A stretch of 64,000 nt of DNA from Lycium barbarum (lineage: Eukaryota; Streptophyta; Magnoliopsida; Solanales; Solanaceae). The stretch covers positions 90,422,321 through 90,486,320 of the forward strand of contig NC_083341.1 of assembly GCF_019175385.1 (NCBI RefSeq). The letters are read 5' to 3'. The notes under the pieces are model-generated. The model was not told the DNA's origin. It searched no databases and saw only the letters and a list, made by a program, of their open reading frames with translations. This document shows positions 35,093 to 47,280 of this stretch, in pieces. The translations under genes and the position numbers were made by a program. The number at the start of each line of letters is the position of its first letter. Within the stretch, counting starts at the first letter, position 1.

Positions 35093-37935
35093 TGTTATAT
35101 CCCGTAATTTTGCACATTCGAGAATTTCGAAACAATTGTGACTTGTATGAGATAAGGCGATATTTTGACTTTAGTTAACATGCATATGTTGTTCATGAAA
35201 AGTATTGACGCGGAAATGTCGAGGAAGGTTAAGGGCAAAATTGGAATTTTGGAAATTTATTCCGTGAATTACAAAATAAAAATCCATAACCAATTGGGCT
35301 AAAAAAAAATATGAAAAACAAAGGCCCAATTAGGAGAGGTGGCCGGCCATGGAACAAAATAAAGAGGCCCAAGCCCAAGTTGTAACATTATGTGATAAAC
35401 ATAAGAAAGGAGGGGCTAAGTCATCATTTTGTAAGAAGCTTCAAGAACAATTGAGAGAAAAAAAAAATAAGAAAGGCCTACGGCCAAGAGAAAGAGAGAA
35501 AGGAAAGAAAAAAAAATCTAGCTTCCAATCTTGGTTCAAAAATCTTGTTCCTCTTGAATTCCGAACAAGTTCAAGACGCTCTTCGACGTGGCATAATTAG
35601 TTAAGCAAGAGGACAACGTTTGCGGCGAGTTGAAATTTGAAGAAAAGGTAAGAATCTTGCTCTTTTATATTGGAAGAATTATATATATATATATATATGT
35701 TGTAGCATGTGGAAATGAATAAAAGTGTGAAATTGATGTGTTATGGGTGTGCTTGTGTGTGGCCGAATGTGGTGAGTGTTGGAGAGAAGATGAATTTATT
35801 TTATTTAGTATGTTAATTGTGTTGTTGTAGTCCTGTGATGAAAATGGAAGGTTAATGGTTCTAGTTGGCATGAGAAAATTGTTGTTAAGTGGTTGTCGGA
35901 AAGTATGTGATTTTATTATAGTTTATGTAATTATGAGAATGAAGTTGTAAGATGCAATTTGTTGTGGTTGTAAATGAAATTGGAAGATAAGAATATGTTG
36001 TGGATGTTTATGTTGAAGATTGGAAGTTTAGGTGGATTATGGTTTTGGTGGAAAGTTTGTATATCTTGTGAATAGTTTGTAGAAATGATATGAAATGCTT
36101 TCAAAGCATATTGTAATGATCTTGAATTAGTTAATGGATATGGAAAATGTTGATATTAGTTTGATAGTGTCAAGTTGGAATGGAAGTTGTTGAACTATAT
36201 AGAAAAGAGGATTATTTATGTTATAGTGCGTTGTGTGGTAATTGTTGGTGTTGTTGGATTGTTGGGTTGTTGTTGTTGATATATTGGGCCGAGCTAAGTC
36301 TCGGGGATGCTATATGTATAGGGGAAGTGCTGCCGAAATTTCGGTAGACAAATATAGACTTAAGTTTGAATTGCTAAAAACTAGCAACTCATAATTGGTA
36401 ACTATGACCAATTGTAGGTTTTGGGCGAAACGGGAATTGAATTTGAGCAAACGTAAGGCGCAACTAAGGTATGTAAAGCTACCCTTTTCTTCTCTTGGCA
36501 TGTCCTAGGTGTACCAGATTCGGATTTGAGCCTCGTGGGTTATTCTGCTCATAGAAATGCGAGTCTGAATTTTGGTACTATTCATTCAGCACAATTGAAT
36601 TATAGCCCTTAAGTTTTGTTGGAAAACTGTTCAAACATCCATAACCCGTACAGACGTGATAGACTCGCTTTGAAACCTTCATGGATGACTCCATAGAGTC
36701 CAATGTTTGTAATTTATATCCGCCACCTCGACTTGACCCGAGGTGGGCCCACAAGTTCCGAAACTTCCTTCGTTGTCTCACTTGAGCTATTCTTGTATGA
36801 TATAAAAGTAAGTATTCCGATATTCTGGATAAGCTACTCACCTTCTGCATTTTTCCTGATATACGATTCTTGTGTGATGCATGATTCTGGCATGTGTGAT
36901 TTATATTTGGAAAGTAATAAAGTTGGCATTTATATTATTGTGCGCACTATGTGATATTGACCGCTGGACCCCTGACCGCGGTATGCCGCACTATGTGATG
37001 TTGACCGCTGGACCCCTGACCGCGGTATGCCGCACTATGTGATGTTGACCGCTGGACCCCTGACCGCGGTATCTGCGACATTGTCCGCTGGACCCCTGAC
37101 CACGGTATGTCGAGTTTGGGATGCTAACCGCTGGACACTTGGTCGCGGTATGTGTGATAGTGACCGCTGGACTTTTGGCCGCCGTAATTGTGTGTTTGAT
37201 TTTCTGCATGTATGAGACGGAAATGTTTTTCAAAAGAAAGCAAAGTATTTTGGCATTTTGATTGCCGTATTTGCCTTCCGAAACCTTTTATGTATTTTGT
37301 ACGTCAGATGCAACACTTTGGTATTCTGGCTATTGTGCTCACCTTCTGTACATTTTACTTCGGTTATGTCTTCGTTTTCTTTACTTCATGCTTTGCATAC
37401 TCAGTACATCTTTCGTACTGACCCCCTTTCTTCGGGGGCTGCGTTTCATGCCCGCAGGTACAGATTCACGTTTTGGTGACCCACTGGCGTAGGATTTCCC
37501 TTTTGCGGTTCGGAGTGCTCCCTTTGTTCCGGAGCTGACGTTTTGGGTACATACTCTTCCGATGTGTATGTTTATGTTTATTCAGGGTACGGCGGGGCCC
37601 TGTCCCGCCATCTGATTCTGTTGTTCCGTGTTAGAGGTCTGTAGACATAGACGTGGGTACTGTACAGTTTTGTTTGGACGCGTTGTGTAAATTGTGTTTG
37701 GGCGGCCCATCCGCCGTGGCGGCCCTATCGGTCGTGTATGTATGCTTCGGTACGTTATGTATAGTATGATAGCCTTGCCGGCTTCTATGCAGTATGTATG
37801 GTTGTAGGCTCCAGTGTGGAGCCCCGTCTGATATTCATTTATGTACGAGTCGTCTGTATGCTGTATCTGGTAAATGAGCGCGTAGGAGTGCCCAGTCCGG
37901 GCACTAGTCACGGCCTACGGGGATGGGTCGTGACA
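35093..37935 (+). repeat. RT-E 5' LTR
   Basis: TGTTATATCCCG to GTGACA, 2843 bases. Modules in order: GGTAAG (35647-35652) after a purine-rich stretch, a TA tract (about 35684), CCGAAATTTCGG (36333-36344), GGTATGTAAAG (36469), a minisatellite (36959-37186), the triple hairpin (37402-37461), a GGCGGG/CCCGCC hairpin (37591-37609) and a terminal AGTGCCC/GGGCACT hairpin (about 37887-37905). Nearly identical to the 3' copy apart from repeat-number changes. Confidence 0.93.
36959..37186 (+). repeat. RT-E 5' LTR minisatellite
   Basis: Six units of about 30-44 bases share GACCGCTGGACCCCTGACC followed by GCGGT. ACCGC and GCGGT are complementary, so each unit can fold. The last two units have diverged centres (GGACACTTGG and GGACTTTTGG). 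Confidence 0.9.
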
Positions 37936-37939
37936 GAAG

Positions 37940-37951
37940 TGGTATCAGAGC
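37940..37951 (+). promoter_or_regulatory. RT-E primer-binding site
   Basis: TGGTATCAGAGC, four bases after the LTR; exact initiator-Met tRNA match. Confidence 0.92.
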
Positions 37952-38139
37952 GGTTCGTCCTCGGATTGTCTACAGACCATGTCTAGTAGAGTCTTGTTTA
38001 TCGGTGTGTTGTGCACCACATCTATAAACATGAGGCTACAGGGCATTTAGGGTGTTATCTTTCCTCCTGGTCCTAGATCGTGCGATAGAGCTGTGTTATC
38101 AGGATGGTTCTTCCCTGTCGAATTGTTATATTTTCAGCG

Positions 38140-39495
38140 ATGCCTCCGAAGAAGGCCACAGCCGCCCAGAAGGGCAAGTCTACAGCTGCAGCACAGGCGG
38201 CGGCTCCACCGCCAGCTCCCGCGGCACCAGTACCTGTACCTCCAGCCCCCCAACCAGGGGCGGATGATGGGACCATGCGAGAGGCAGTCCAGTTATTGAC
38301 TCAATTGGTAGTGGGACAGGTTTACAGACAGGGAGCAGGGGATGATCGTGTAGACAGGCGCGATAGTCAGAGGGCCCGTGATTTTCTGCTTTGTCGCCCA
38401 CCAGAGTTTTCCTGGTCAAAGCCCGCAGAAGACCCTCAGGAGTTCATCCGACAAATGCAGCGTACCCTGCGATTGATTAGTGCCTCCGAGACAGAGTCGG
38501 TTGAGTTGGCGTCATACTGATTGCACGATGTAGCGGCTAATTGGTACGAGTCTTGGATGCTATCCAGAGGCGAGGGTGCCCCTCCAGTCATATGGGGAGA
38601 GTTTACAGAGGCCTTCCTGGCCCATTTTCTACCTCCTGAGGTGAGGCGGGCCAGAGTAGACAGATTCCTGCTATTGAGACAGAGGGGCAGGAGTGTAAGG
38701 GAGTACAGTCTGGTGTTTGATTCGCTGGCCAGATATGCGCCTGCTTATGTCGCTGATATGACTGACCGGATGCACCGGTATGTGATAGGGCTGGATGATT
38801 ATTTGGTTGACAGCTGTACGGTGATGGTGGCCCAGACAGGGATGGTCATTGCCCGTATACAGGCCCACGCCCAGAGTATGGAGGACTGACACCGAGGGCG
38901 TCAGCCTGACAGAGATTATGACAGGGGTCCGCCTAAGAGGTCCAGATCCGCGAGATATTCTGGGGAATCGCGAGGCAGGCAGCTTCAGCAGCAGCAGAGC
39001 AGATATCCTCCCCAACCAGCACTGAACACACCCCCACAGTTCCCCAGCTGGGGACCGGATGGTGCAGAGTATTCAAGGGCAGGCCAGAGCTCTAGGGCTT
39101 CAGGCTTACAGATGGACAAAGGATCTAGCCAGTTGAGGCCACCCCTACCCTGATGTCCTCACTGTAGGAGACGCCACCAGGAGGGGGAGTGTCGTCATGC
39201 CACGGGTGCTTGCTTTACCTGCGGCCAGCAGGGCCATTATATGAGAGATTGCCGACTCAGGGACAATGCCGGGGGAGCAGCTCAGCCTACCGGGTCAGTC
39301 ACCGGTTCGTCTTCCCCTTCCGTAGCTATGCGCCCGATGGGACGGGGCACACCGGCACCAGCAGGCCATGGCAGAGGCCGTGGCGGAGCCTCCAGTTCCG
39401 GCAGTCCATCGAACCGCCTATATGCTTTGACCAGCCGGCAGGACCCAGGAGCGTCACCAAGTGCAGACCCAGGTATATTATTAATCTTTTCTTAA
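38140..39495 (+). pseudogene. RT-E gag with start of protease, stops only
   Basis: Gag starts MPPKKATAAQKGK after TTTTCAG, as in RT-C and RT-D. The frame has no frameshift but has TGA at 38518-38520, 38887-38889 and 39151-39153, each fitting loss of a conserved Arg codon by C-to-T change, and TAA at 39493-39495. It shows an Ala/Pro-rich N-terminus, the gag core (PPEFSWSKPAEDPQEFIRQ and EYSLVFDSLARYAPA), a Gln/Ser/Arg linker and the zinc knuckle at 39211-39252 (CFTCGQQGHYMRDC). The following segment matches the gag-protease linker of RT-C. The protease active-site region (about 39500-39540) is unrecognisable, and similarity to pol ends there. Confidence 0.92.
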
Positions 39496-39540
39496 GAGAT
39501 ATGTGTATGGATAGATCTGTACTCTACCATATTACGTGAT

Positions 39541-40408
39541 TTTCTTCTTCTGGGTGTTGGTAAAAGTAAGGTAATTCAACCCAATAGAACTATATGAGAT
39601 AGCCATAAATATACAGATGGAAATGGACATTGAGGATTCAGAAGGGCGATATGATAACTGTATGGTTTAGACCGGGGTGGGACCCGCTACGAGAACTTTC
39701 CGAAAATTTACTAAGACCCCGATCTACCCTAAATTGCGTGACAAAGGTCGTGTGGGGCAGTCGACGTAATGATATTAGCATTAACGCATCAAAATGCATG
39801 AGAGTTTCGAGGTTAAGCGTGCTGGGGCCAGAGTAATTTTGGGATGGGTGACCACCTGAGAAGTACCCCGAAAGTTTCATAAATGTAGATATAAAAGACA
39901 AATGGGGAATTTGGAGTAACCTAAAGGAAATTAGATGTACTGAACGGTTAGAAAACCTAAATAGGTTGAGTAGGCTAAGGCGGATCCAGCCGGTAAAGAA
40001 AAAAAAAGGGGGGAGCGCAACACAGTTTTGTAATCAGAGTAAGTTTGAATAAGTGTTCGGAAATGTCTTGTGAGCAGAATGATAGTAAATATACGTGCAT
40101 GCGTACGACATCCCATTTATGACCGCGCCGATCGACGGTTGGCCCCAGCAGTCGGTGTTGTAATACACGAGAGACAATGACTAAATGGAATTTACAAGAC
40201 AAAGCGAAAAATATGGTATGGCTGTTATGAGTAGATGGATGCTAGTTCCACCATCAGGAAAAGCTGAAAGGTTTTAGTATAGCGATACTCGGGAATAGAA
40301 GGAAATGAGTAAGGGAAAAAGGGAAAATAACTATGGTAGCGTTTAAAAATTCTTGAAGGAAAGACAGAGACCTCCCCGAAGTATGACGAAACCACATGAG
40401 GTTAGTCG
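39541..40408 (+). other. RT-E 3' non-coding block
   Basis: No reading frame. At least 39630-40200 is homologous to the RT-F internal regions (reverse complement of about 47040-47560 and the matching part of the second copy). RT-B, RT-C and RT-D lack it. It includes the 5S-like sequence. Confidence 0.8.
39762..39870 (+). other. 5S rRNA-like sequence in RT-E
   Basis: Aligned by hand to the plant 5S rRNA as I remember it, this matches without a gap from about nucleotide 1 to 103. Roughly three quarters of bases agree over nucleotides 17-103. The best part is 39812-39864: GTTAAGCGTGCT (A-box region), AGAGTA, and GGATGGGTGACC then GAAGT (C-box region). These are the Pol III internal control elements of 5S genes. 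The 5' half is weaker and the helix partners are not all kept, so this is a derived relic and not a working 5S gene. Confidence 0.75.
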
Positions 40409-40444
40409 AACATTCGAGGACGAATGTTCTAAAGGGGGGGAGGA
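40409..40444 (+). promoter_or_regulatory. RT-E pre-PPT hairpin and polypurine tract
   Basis: AACATTCGAGGACGAATGTT (40409-40428), then AAAGGGGGGGAGGA (40431-40444), then the LTR. Confidence 0.9.
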
Positions 40445-41029
40445 TGTTATATCCCGTAATTTTGCACATTCGAGAATTTCGAAACAATTGTGACTTGTAT
40501 GAGATAAGGAGATATTTTGACTTTAGTTAACATGCATATGTTGTTCATGAAAAGTATTGACGCGGAAATATCGAGGAAGGTTAAGGGCAAAATTGGAATT
40601 TTGGAAATTTGTTCCGTGAATTACAAAATAAAAATCCATAACCAATTGGGCTAAAAAAAATATGAAAAACAAAGGCCCAATTAGGAGAGGTGGCCGGCCA
40701 TGGAACAAAATAAAGAGGCCCAAGCCCAAGTTGTAACATTATGTGATAAATATAAGAAAGGAGGGGCTAAGTCATCATTTTGTAAGAAGCTTCAAGAACA
40801 ATTGAGAGAGAAAAAAAATAAGAAAGGCCTACGGCCAAGAGAAAGAGAGAAAGGAAAGAAAAAAAAAATTCGAGCTTCCAATCTTGGTTCAAAAATCTTG
40901 TTCCTCTTGAATTCCTAACAAGTTCAAGACGCTCTTCGACGTGGCATAATTAGTTAAGCAAGAGGACAACGTTTGCAGCGAGTTAAAATTTGAAGAAAAG
41001 GTAAGAATCTTGCTCTTTTATATTGGAAG

Positions 41030-41066
<37 letters not shown>

Positions 41067-42321
41067 AGCATGTGGAAATGAATAAAAGTGTGAAATTGAT
41101 GTGTTATGGGTGTGCTTGTATGTGGCCAAATGTGGTGAGTGTTGGAGAGAAGATGAATTTATTTTATTTAGTATGTTAATTGTGTTGTTGTAGTCCTGTG
41201 ATGAAAATGGAAGGTTAATGGTTCTAGTTGGCATGAGAAAATTGTTGTTAAGTGGTTGTCGGAAAGTATGTGATTTTATTATAGTTTATGTAATTATGAG
41301 AATGAAGTTGTAAGATGCAATTTGTTGTGGTTGTAAATGAAATTGGAAGATAAGAATATGTTGTGGATGTTTATGTTGAAGATTGGAAGTTTAGGTGGAT
41401 TATGGTTTTGGTGGAAAGTTTGTATATCTTGTGAATAGTTTGTAGAAATGATATGAAATGCTTTCAAAGCATATTGTAATGATCTTGAATTAGTTAATGG
41501 ATATGGAAAATGTTGATATTAGTTTGATAGTGTCAAGTTGGAATGGAAGTTGTTGAACTATATAGAAAAGAGGATTATTTATGTTATAGTGCGTTGTGTG
41601 GTAATTGTTGGTGTTGTTGGATTGTTGGGTTGTTGTTGTTGATATATTGGGCCGAGCTAAGTCTCGGGGATGCTATATGTATAGGGGAAGTGCTGCCGAA
41701 ATTTCGGTAGACAAATATAGACTTAAGTTTGAATTGCTAGAAACTAGCAACTAATAATTGGTAACTATGACCAATTGTAGGTTTTGGGCGAAACGGGAAT
41801 TGAATTTGAGCAAACTTAAGGCGCAACTAAGGTATGTAAAGCTACCTTTTTCTTCTCTTGGCATGTCCTAGGTGTACCAGATTCGGATTTGAGCCTCGTG
41901 GGTTATTCTGCTCATAGAAATGCGAGTCTGAATTTTGGTACTATTCATTCAGCACAATTGAATTATAGCCCTTAAGTTTTGTTGGAAAACTGTTCAAACA
42001 TCCATAACCCGTATAGACGTGATAGACTCGCTTTGAAACCTTCATGGATGACTCCATAGAGTCCAATGTTCGTAATTTATATCCGCCACCTCGACTTGAC
42101 CTGAGGTGGGCCCACAAGTTCCGAAACTTCCTTCGTTGTCTCACTTGAGCTATTCTTGTATGATATAAAAGTAAGTATTCCGATATTCTGGATAAGCTAT
42201 TCACCTTCTGTATTTTTCCTGATATACGATTCTTGTGTGATGCATGATTCTGGCATGTGTGATTTATATTTGGAAAGTAATAAAGTTGGCATTTATATTA
42301 TTGTGCGCACTATGTGATATT

Positions 42322-42525
42322 GACCGCTGGACCCCTGACCGCGGTGTGTGCGACATTGACCGCTGGACCCCTGACCGCGGTATGCCGCACTATGTGATGT
42401 TGACTGCGGTATCTGCGACATTGACCGCTGGACCCCTGACCGCGGTATGTCGAGTTTGGGATTCTAACCGCTGGACACTTGGTCGCGGTATGTGTGATAG
42501 TGACCACTGGACTTTTGGCCGCGGT
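42322..42525 (+). repeat. RT-E 3' LTR minisatellite
   Basis: Same units as 36959-37186 but in a different arrangement: one unit is mostly deleted, leaving TGACTGCGGT, and spacers are exchanged. The LTRs have therefore diverged mainly by repeat turnover here. Confidence 0.9.
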
Positions 42526-43143
42526 AATTGTGTGTTTGATTTTCTGCATGTATGAGACGGAAATGTTTTTCAAAAGAAAGCAAAGTATTTTGACATTTTG
42601 ATTGCCGTATTTGCCTTCCGAAACCTTTTATGTATTTTGTACGTCAGATGCAACACTTTGGTATTCTGGCTATTGTGCTCACCTTCTGTACATTTTACTT
42701 CGGTTATGTCTTCGTTTTCTGTACTTCATGCTTTGCATACTCAGTACATCTTTCGTACTGACCCCCTTTCTTCGGGGGCTGCGTTTCATGCCCGCAGGTA
42801 CAGATTCACGTTTTGGTGACCCACTGGCATAGGATTTCCCTTTTGCGGTTCGGAGTGCTCCCTTTGTTCCGGAGCCGACGTTTTGGGTACATATTCTTCC
42901 GATGTGTATGTTTATGTTTATTCAGGGTACGGCGGGGCCCTGTCCCGCTATCTGATTCTGTTGTTCCGTGTTAGAGATCTGTAGACATAGACGTGGGTAA
43001 TGTACAATTTTGTTTGGACGCGTTGTGTAAATTGTGTTTGGGCGGCCCATCCGCCGTGGCGGCCCTATCGGCCGTGTATGTATGCTTCGGTACGTTATGT
43101 ATAGTATGATAGCCTTGCCGGCTTCTATGCAGTATATATGGTT

Positions 43144-43148
43144 GTAGG
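43144..43148. repeat. RT-F target-site duplication, left copy
   Basis: GTAGG directly before TGTCACACC; repeated at 56980-56984. Confidence 0.93.
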
Positions 43149-46100
43149 TGTCACACCCCGACCTCACTAGGGTGTGATGGGCACCCGACCCTTACTTAGG
43201 GCCGAGCGAACCCTCAGACTCTTAGTGCACATAAAATCACGTCATATATATTTTTTTTTTAAATAAAATAATAAAGTACATAGCAAAACTTTTCTTTCAG
43301 AAAAATTCTTTCTCGTTTCCCTCAGGCCGAACAAATTTGTGAACATACAAAATTCATTACATACACAGACCGACAACCAACACCAACAACACTGTCTGCA
43401 AAGTCTCTAACCAGATTCCGAGCGCATAACATACAGACTCTGACTCGGCAGCACTCCGGGAACAAATCGAGCTTGCCATCTGTGCTGGGATATCTTCCAT
43501 CTGTCCTCACCTCAACTGGGAGTACCTGCGCGGCATGAAACGCAGCCCCCGAAGAACAGGGGGTCAGTATGAAAATGTACCGAGTATGTAAAGCGACAAA
43601 GTAACAATATAATCAAAACCCGAACGAGAAGTATAGAAGTACAACAGGTAGGATCAGACCCGAGTCCGAAACAGAAATACAGAGTGTGTGGGCAGGACCA
43701 CGATATATATCATAAGCACGGGGTGTAGCCGTCTGAATCGTGATATGAAACAGAGGCACAGAGCTTAACTGACAGGATCATCGTGCGGATCGGGGCACAG
43801 AGTGCGACTGACATACCCGCAACCAAAGCTAGGGGTGCAGAACTATAGCCGACTGAATCATAGTCCGGCTCAGTCATACAGAAGCAACATCGACAAAATC
43901 ATTCTCTGAATCAACTGTCTAGAAGTGTAACAGGCAGAACCATGCATACAGAATCATAACTTGCACAAGTACAGATAATATACATTTATATCAAGTTTCG
44001 GCCCTTTAATGAGGGGCGCAGTAGACAGTGCAACGGAGTGTGCACGAATAACCAGGATGCCACAATGTCACCTCTGACGTGCAAGTCACACACAAGAGGT
44101 TCCGGCTGACGAATACGGCAATTAGAATGCCAAAATGCTTTACTTTCTTTTGAAAATCATTTTTGTTTCATGCATACAAAAGAATCAGACGCACACTTAC
44201 CGCGGCCATAAGTCCAGCGGTCGCCATCACGCATACCGCGGCCAAGTACCCAGCGGTCACAATCACACATACCGTGGTTAAGTATCCAGCGGTCACAATC
44301 ATACATACCGTGGTCAAGTATCCAGCGGTCACTACCACAATTTCGACATACCGCGGTCAAGGGTCCAGCGGTCTATGTCGGGCATAATCACAAGTGCGGC
44401 AGACGCGGTCAAGGGTCCAGCAGTCAATGCCACACGTCCGGCATGACGCGGTCAAGGGTCCAGCAGTCAATGTCGGACACGCCGCGGTCGAGGGTCCAGC
44501 GGCCAATATCACATATGCGCATATTCACATAACCGGCCCGGGACTCGGTAAAACAGAAAATAACCATACAGGATACCAAATCACTACTTCCCAAACATAA
44601 ATCACATGTGCCAGGATCATGCGTCACACAAGATCCAGGTATGCCAAAATCGTATATCAGAAAATACAGAAGATAAGTAGTTTATCCAAATTATCAGGGT
44701 AAGATTTTCAAAACGGTTTAGATGTCAAAAATATTTTATAAGGCTCATAAAGGTGGTCATAGCACCTATCGTATAGTGAACAGCATCATAACCAGGAGCT
44801 ACCTGTGAGCTCCAGACAAAAGTGAGCTGGCTAAAGCCATTCCAAAGATATCAAGGTTTCTGTCTCCCCAATCGTTTCAATAAACATTAAATCAAACTCA
44901 GAATAGTTAAAAATAACTCCCCTTTAGTAGTCGGAAAAATAACCATAAGTTCCATTGACTTATCGTACAAGAATGAAAACAAACAGGACCATAGAAGAGA
45001 AGTCGGGGATATCGGGCCCACCTCGGGTGAAGTCGAGGTGGCAGACATGAATCACGCACATTATACTCTACGGAGTCACCCAGGAAAGTTTCAGAGCGAT
45101 CGGATTACATTTGTGAAAGTTACGGATGCTTAACCATTTTTCTAACAAAATGCACCTTTTGTAGTTCAATTGCATTGAATGAATAGTACCAAAAATCAAT
45201 CTCGGATTTCTATGAGCAGAATTGCCCCCGAGGCTCCAATCTCAACCTAGTATGTCTAGGACATGCCAAAGAATGAAGGGGAAGGCTTTACATACCTTAG
45301 TTGCGCCTTACGCTCATCCAGGTTCAGTTTCCGTTTCGCCCGAAATCTACAAATGGTCATGTTTACCAATTGTCAACCATAAGACTTTAAGACTTAAATC
45401 TTGAAGCAACACTTTTCTACAGAGATTTGGGCAGCATTTCCCCTATACATATAGCACCCCCGAGAATTCAACTCGGCCAGAATAATCAACAACAACCCAA
45501 AAACAACACTAACAACAACAACAGCCACCATAATACACAATATAATGCAATTAGCCTTCTTTCCGACATAATGCAAAATCTTTTATTTCAACTTCAAATT
45601 TCCCAACAAATCTCAAGGATTTCACATTCGTCATTAATCAAGATCATCACAATATAGTTTGGAAGCACTTCATATCATTTGTACAAAATAATCACAAGAT
45701 ATACCAAATATACAAACTTTCCACCAAGCCATAATTCCTCCAACACTTCTATTCTTTAACAAACATTTTCATAACAAGTTTCTATCTTCCAACTTCATCA
45801 ACAATGATCATAATTTGTACCTTAGCACTTTCATTTCCATATTTACATAAACTACAATAAAGTTGCATATTTTCCTACAACACCCTTACAACAAATTTTC
45901 AATATCAACTTGATTCATTAAACCCTTATTTACATCACAAACACCACAACAACACAACTAACAAACTAAACAAAACATAATCCACCATTCCGTATCCTCA
46001 TGGCTCACGGCCACATACACTACACACACACACACGGCTCCACACACACACATCACAACTCCATAATTATCATCCAATTCCCATCACCATAACATGTATA

Positions 46101-46701
46101 CTTATTCCATAACACAAAAGAATAGAAATCTTACCTTTTTCTTCAAACTTCCACTTGCCAACACAAGCACTTTCTTGCCTTAAAAATTATACCATGTTGA
46201 AGAGCATCCTTGAGTGAGTAATATTGCTAGAAAATCATGATTTTTGGATCATGATTCATGGACCTAAAATTTTTTTTCTTTTTTCCTTTGAGGGGCCGAA
46301 ACCCCTCCCTTTCTTTGCTCTTCCTTTTTTGTTCTTTCTCTCTAACTTTCTTGAAGCTTCAAAGGGATAAGTCCCCTAATATAATTGTCACATGTTTTTT
46401 TTTTTTCATTTACATGGGCTTGGACTATAATTTTTGCCCCTCATGGCCGTCCACCTTCATGGGTTGGGCCTTCTTTTCTTATTTTTTTTTAGCCCAATGA
46501 CTTATAATTCTCGTTTTGTAATTCCCGAAACTAATTTCCAAAATTCCAATTTTTGCCCTTGGCCCTCCTCCGTGTTTCCACACCAATATTTCTCATGAAC
46601 AACACACACATGTGTGAATTCAAATCAACATATAGCCTTATTCCTTTCAAATCAAAATCATTTCGAATTTTCCCGAACACGCGAAAGTACGGGATATAAC
46701 A
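43149..46701 (-). repeat. RT-F LTR 1 (3'-most in element direction)
   Basis: Plus strand TGTCACACCCCG to GGATATAACA. Modules on the minus strand: GGTAAG (46130-46135), GGTATGTAAAG near 45290, minisatellite (44200-44504), and the triple hairpin (about 43522-43590). It differs from LTRs 2 and 3 at many shared positions in its left and middle parts. Confidence 0.94.
44200..44504 (-). repeat. RT-F LTR 1 minisatellite
   Basis: Eight units of about 30-53 bases share CCGCGGTCAAGGGTCCAGCGG or close variants. The ends CCGC and GCGG are complementary. It is related, in reverse complement, to the RT-E LTR minisatellite. Confidence 0.92.
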
Positions 46702-46737
46702 TCCTCCCCCCCTTTAGAACATTCGTCCTCGAATGTT
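46702..46737 (-). promoter_or_regulatory. RT-F polypurine tract 1 and pre-PPT hairpin
   Basis: The G-rich tract lies next to LTR 1. The hairpin AACATTCG/CGAATGTT is at 46718-46737. Confidence 0.88.
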
Positions 46738-47280
46738 AAACTGACCTTATGGGGTCTTTTCTTACATCCGGGGAGGTACCCGTCTTTCCTCCGAAGATTC
46801 CCAAAAGTTGTCGTTGCTGTCTCTTTTTCTTCCGCTTACTTACTTTCCTCTTTCCCATTGATATCGTCGTATCGAAAGCTTCTACCTTTTGTTGTAACGA
46901 GTTCAGTATTCGTTTACTTCATAACATCTCTACATCACCTTTTTCTTGTCTCCCGAATTTTGTTTAGCTAACACCTTTCAAATATCGTAACAATGGCCAC
47001 CGGGGCCCACTACAGATCGGCACAGTCACGAACGAGGCATCACATGCCTATCTATGGATTCACTGCCATTTTATTCATAAAACATTTCCAAACGCTTATT
47101 CAGACTTACTCTGATTCCAGAGCTGCATTGCGTTTCCTTTCTCTTTTAGCAGCCGAGTCTGCCTTGGCCTACCCGGCCTATTCATGGTTTTCAATCGTTC
47201 AGTACATTCCAATTTCCTTTGGGTTACCCCAGATTTCCTATTTGTCTTTCGTTTTTCTTCATTGGTGAAAATTTTGGTAT

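Larger units (their letters stand above)
40445..43148 (+). repeat. RT-E 3' LTR, left part
   Basis: Begins TGTTATATCCCG and follows the 5' LTR closely until RT-F interrupts it. It shows a longer TA tract (about 41035-41060). The last five bases (43144-43148, GTAGG) are the RT-F target. Confidence 0.92.

Noticed and set aside
35349..35600. Lys-rich open frame of 83 residues starting at a good ATG context in the RT-E 5' LTR
   Set aside because: The matching frame in the 3' LTR is changed and shorter (40700-40918), it lies in purine-rich LTR sequence and resembles no known protein. At most an upstream ORF.
39762..39870. A functional 5S rRNA gene
   Set aside because: Too many substitutions in the 5' half, helix partners not kept and no T-run terminator straight after the match; treated as a 5S-derived relic.
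44200..44504. Regular repeats with short spacers, CRISPR-like at first sight
   Set aside because: Units are 30-53 bases, spacers are also similar to each other, and the same array occurs in all three RT-F LTRs of a plant element. It is an LTR minisatellite.
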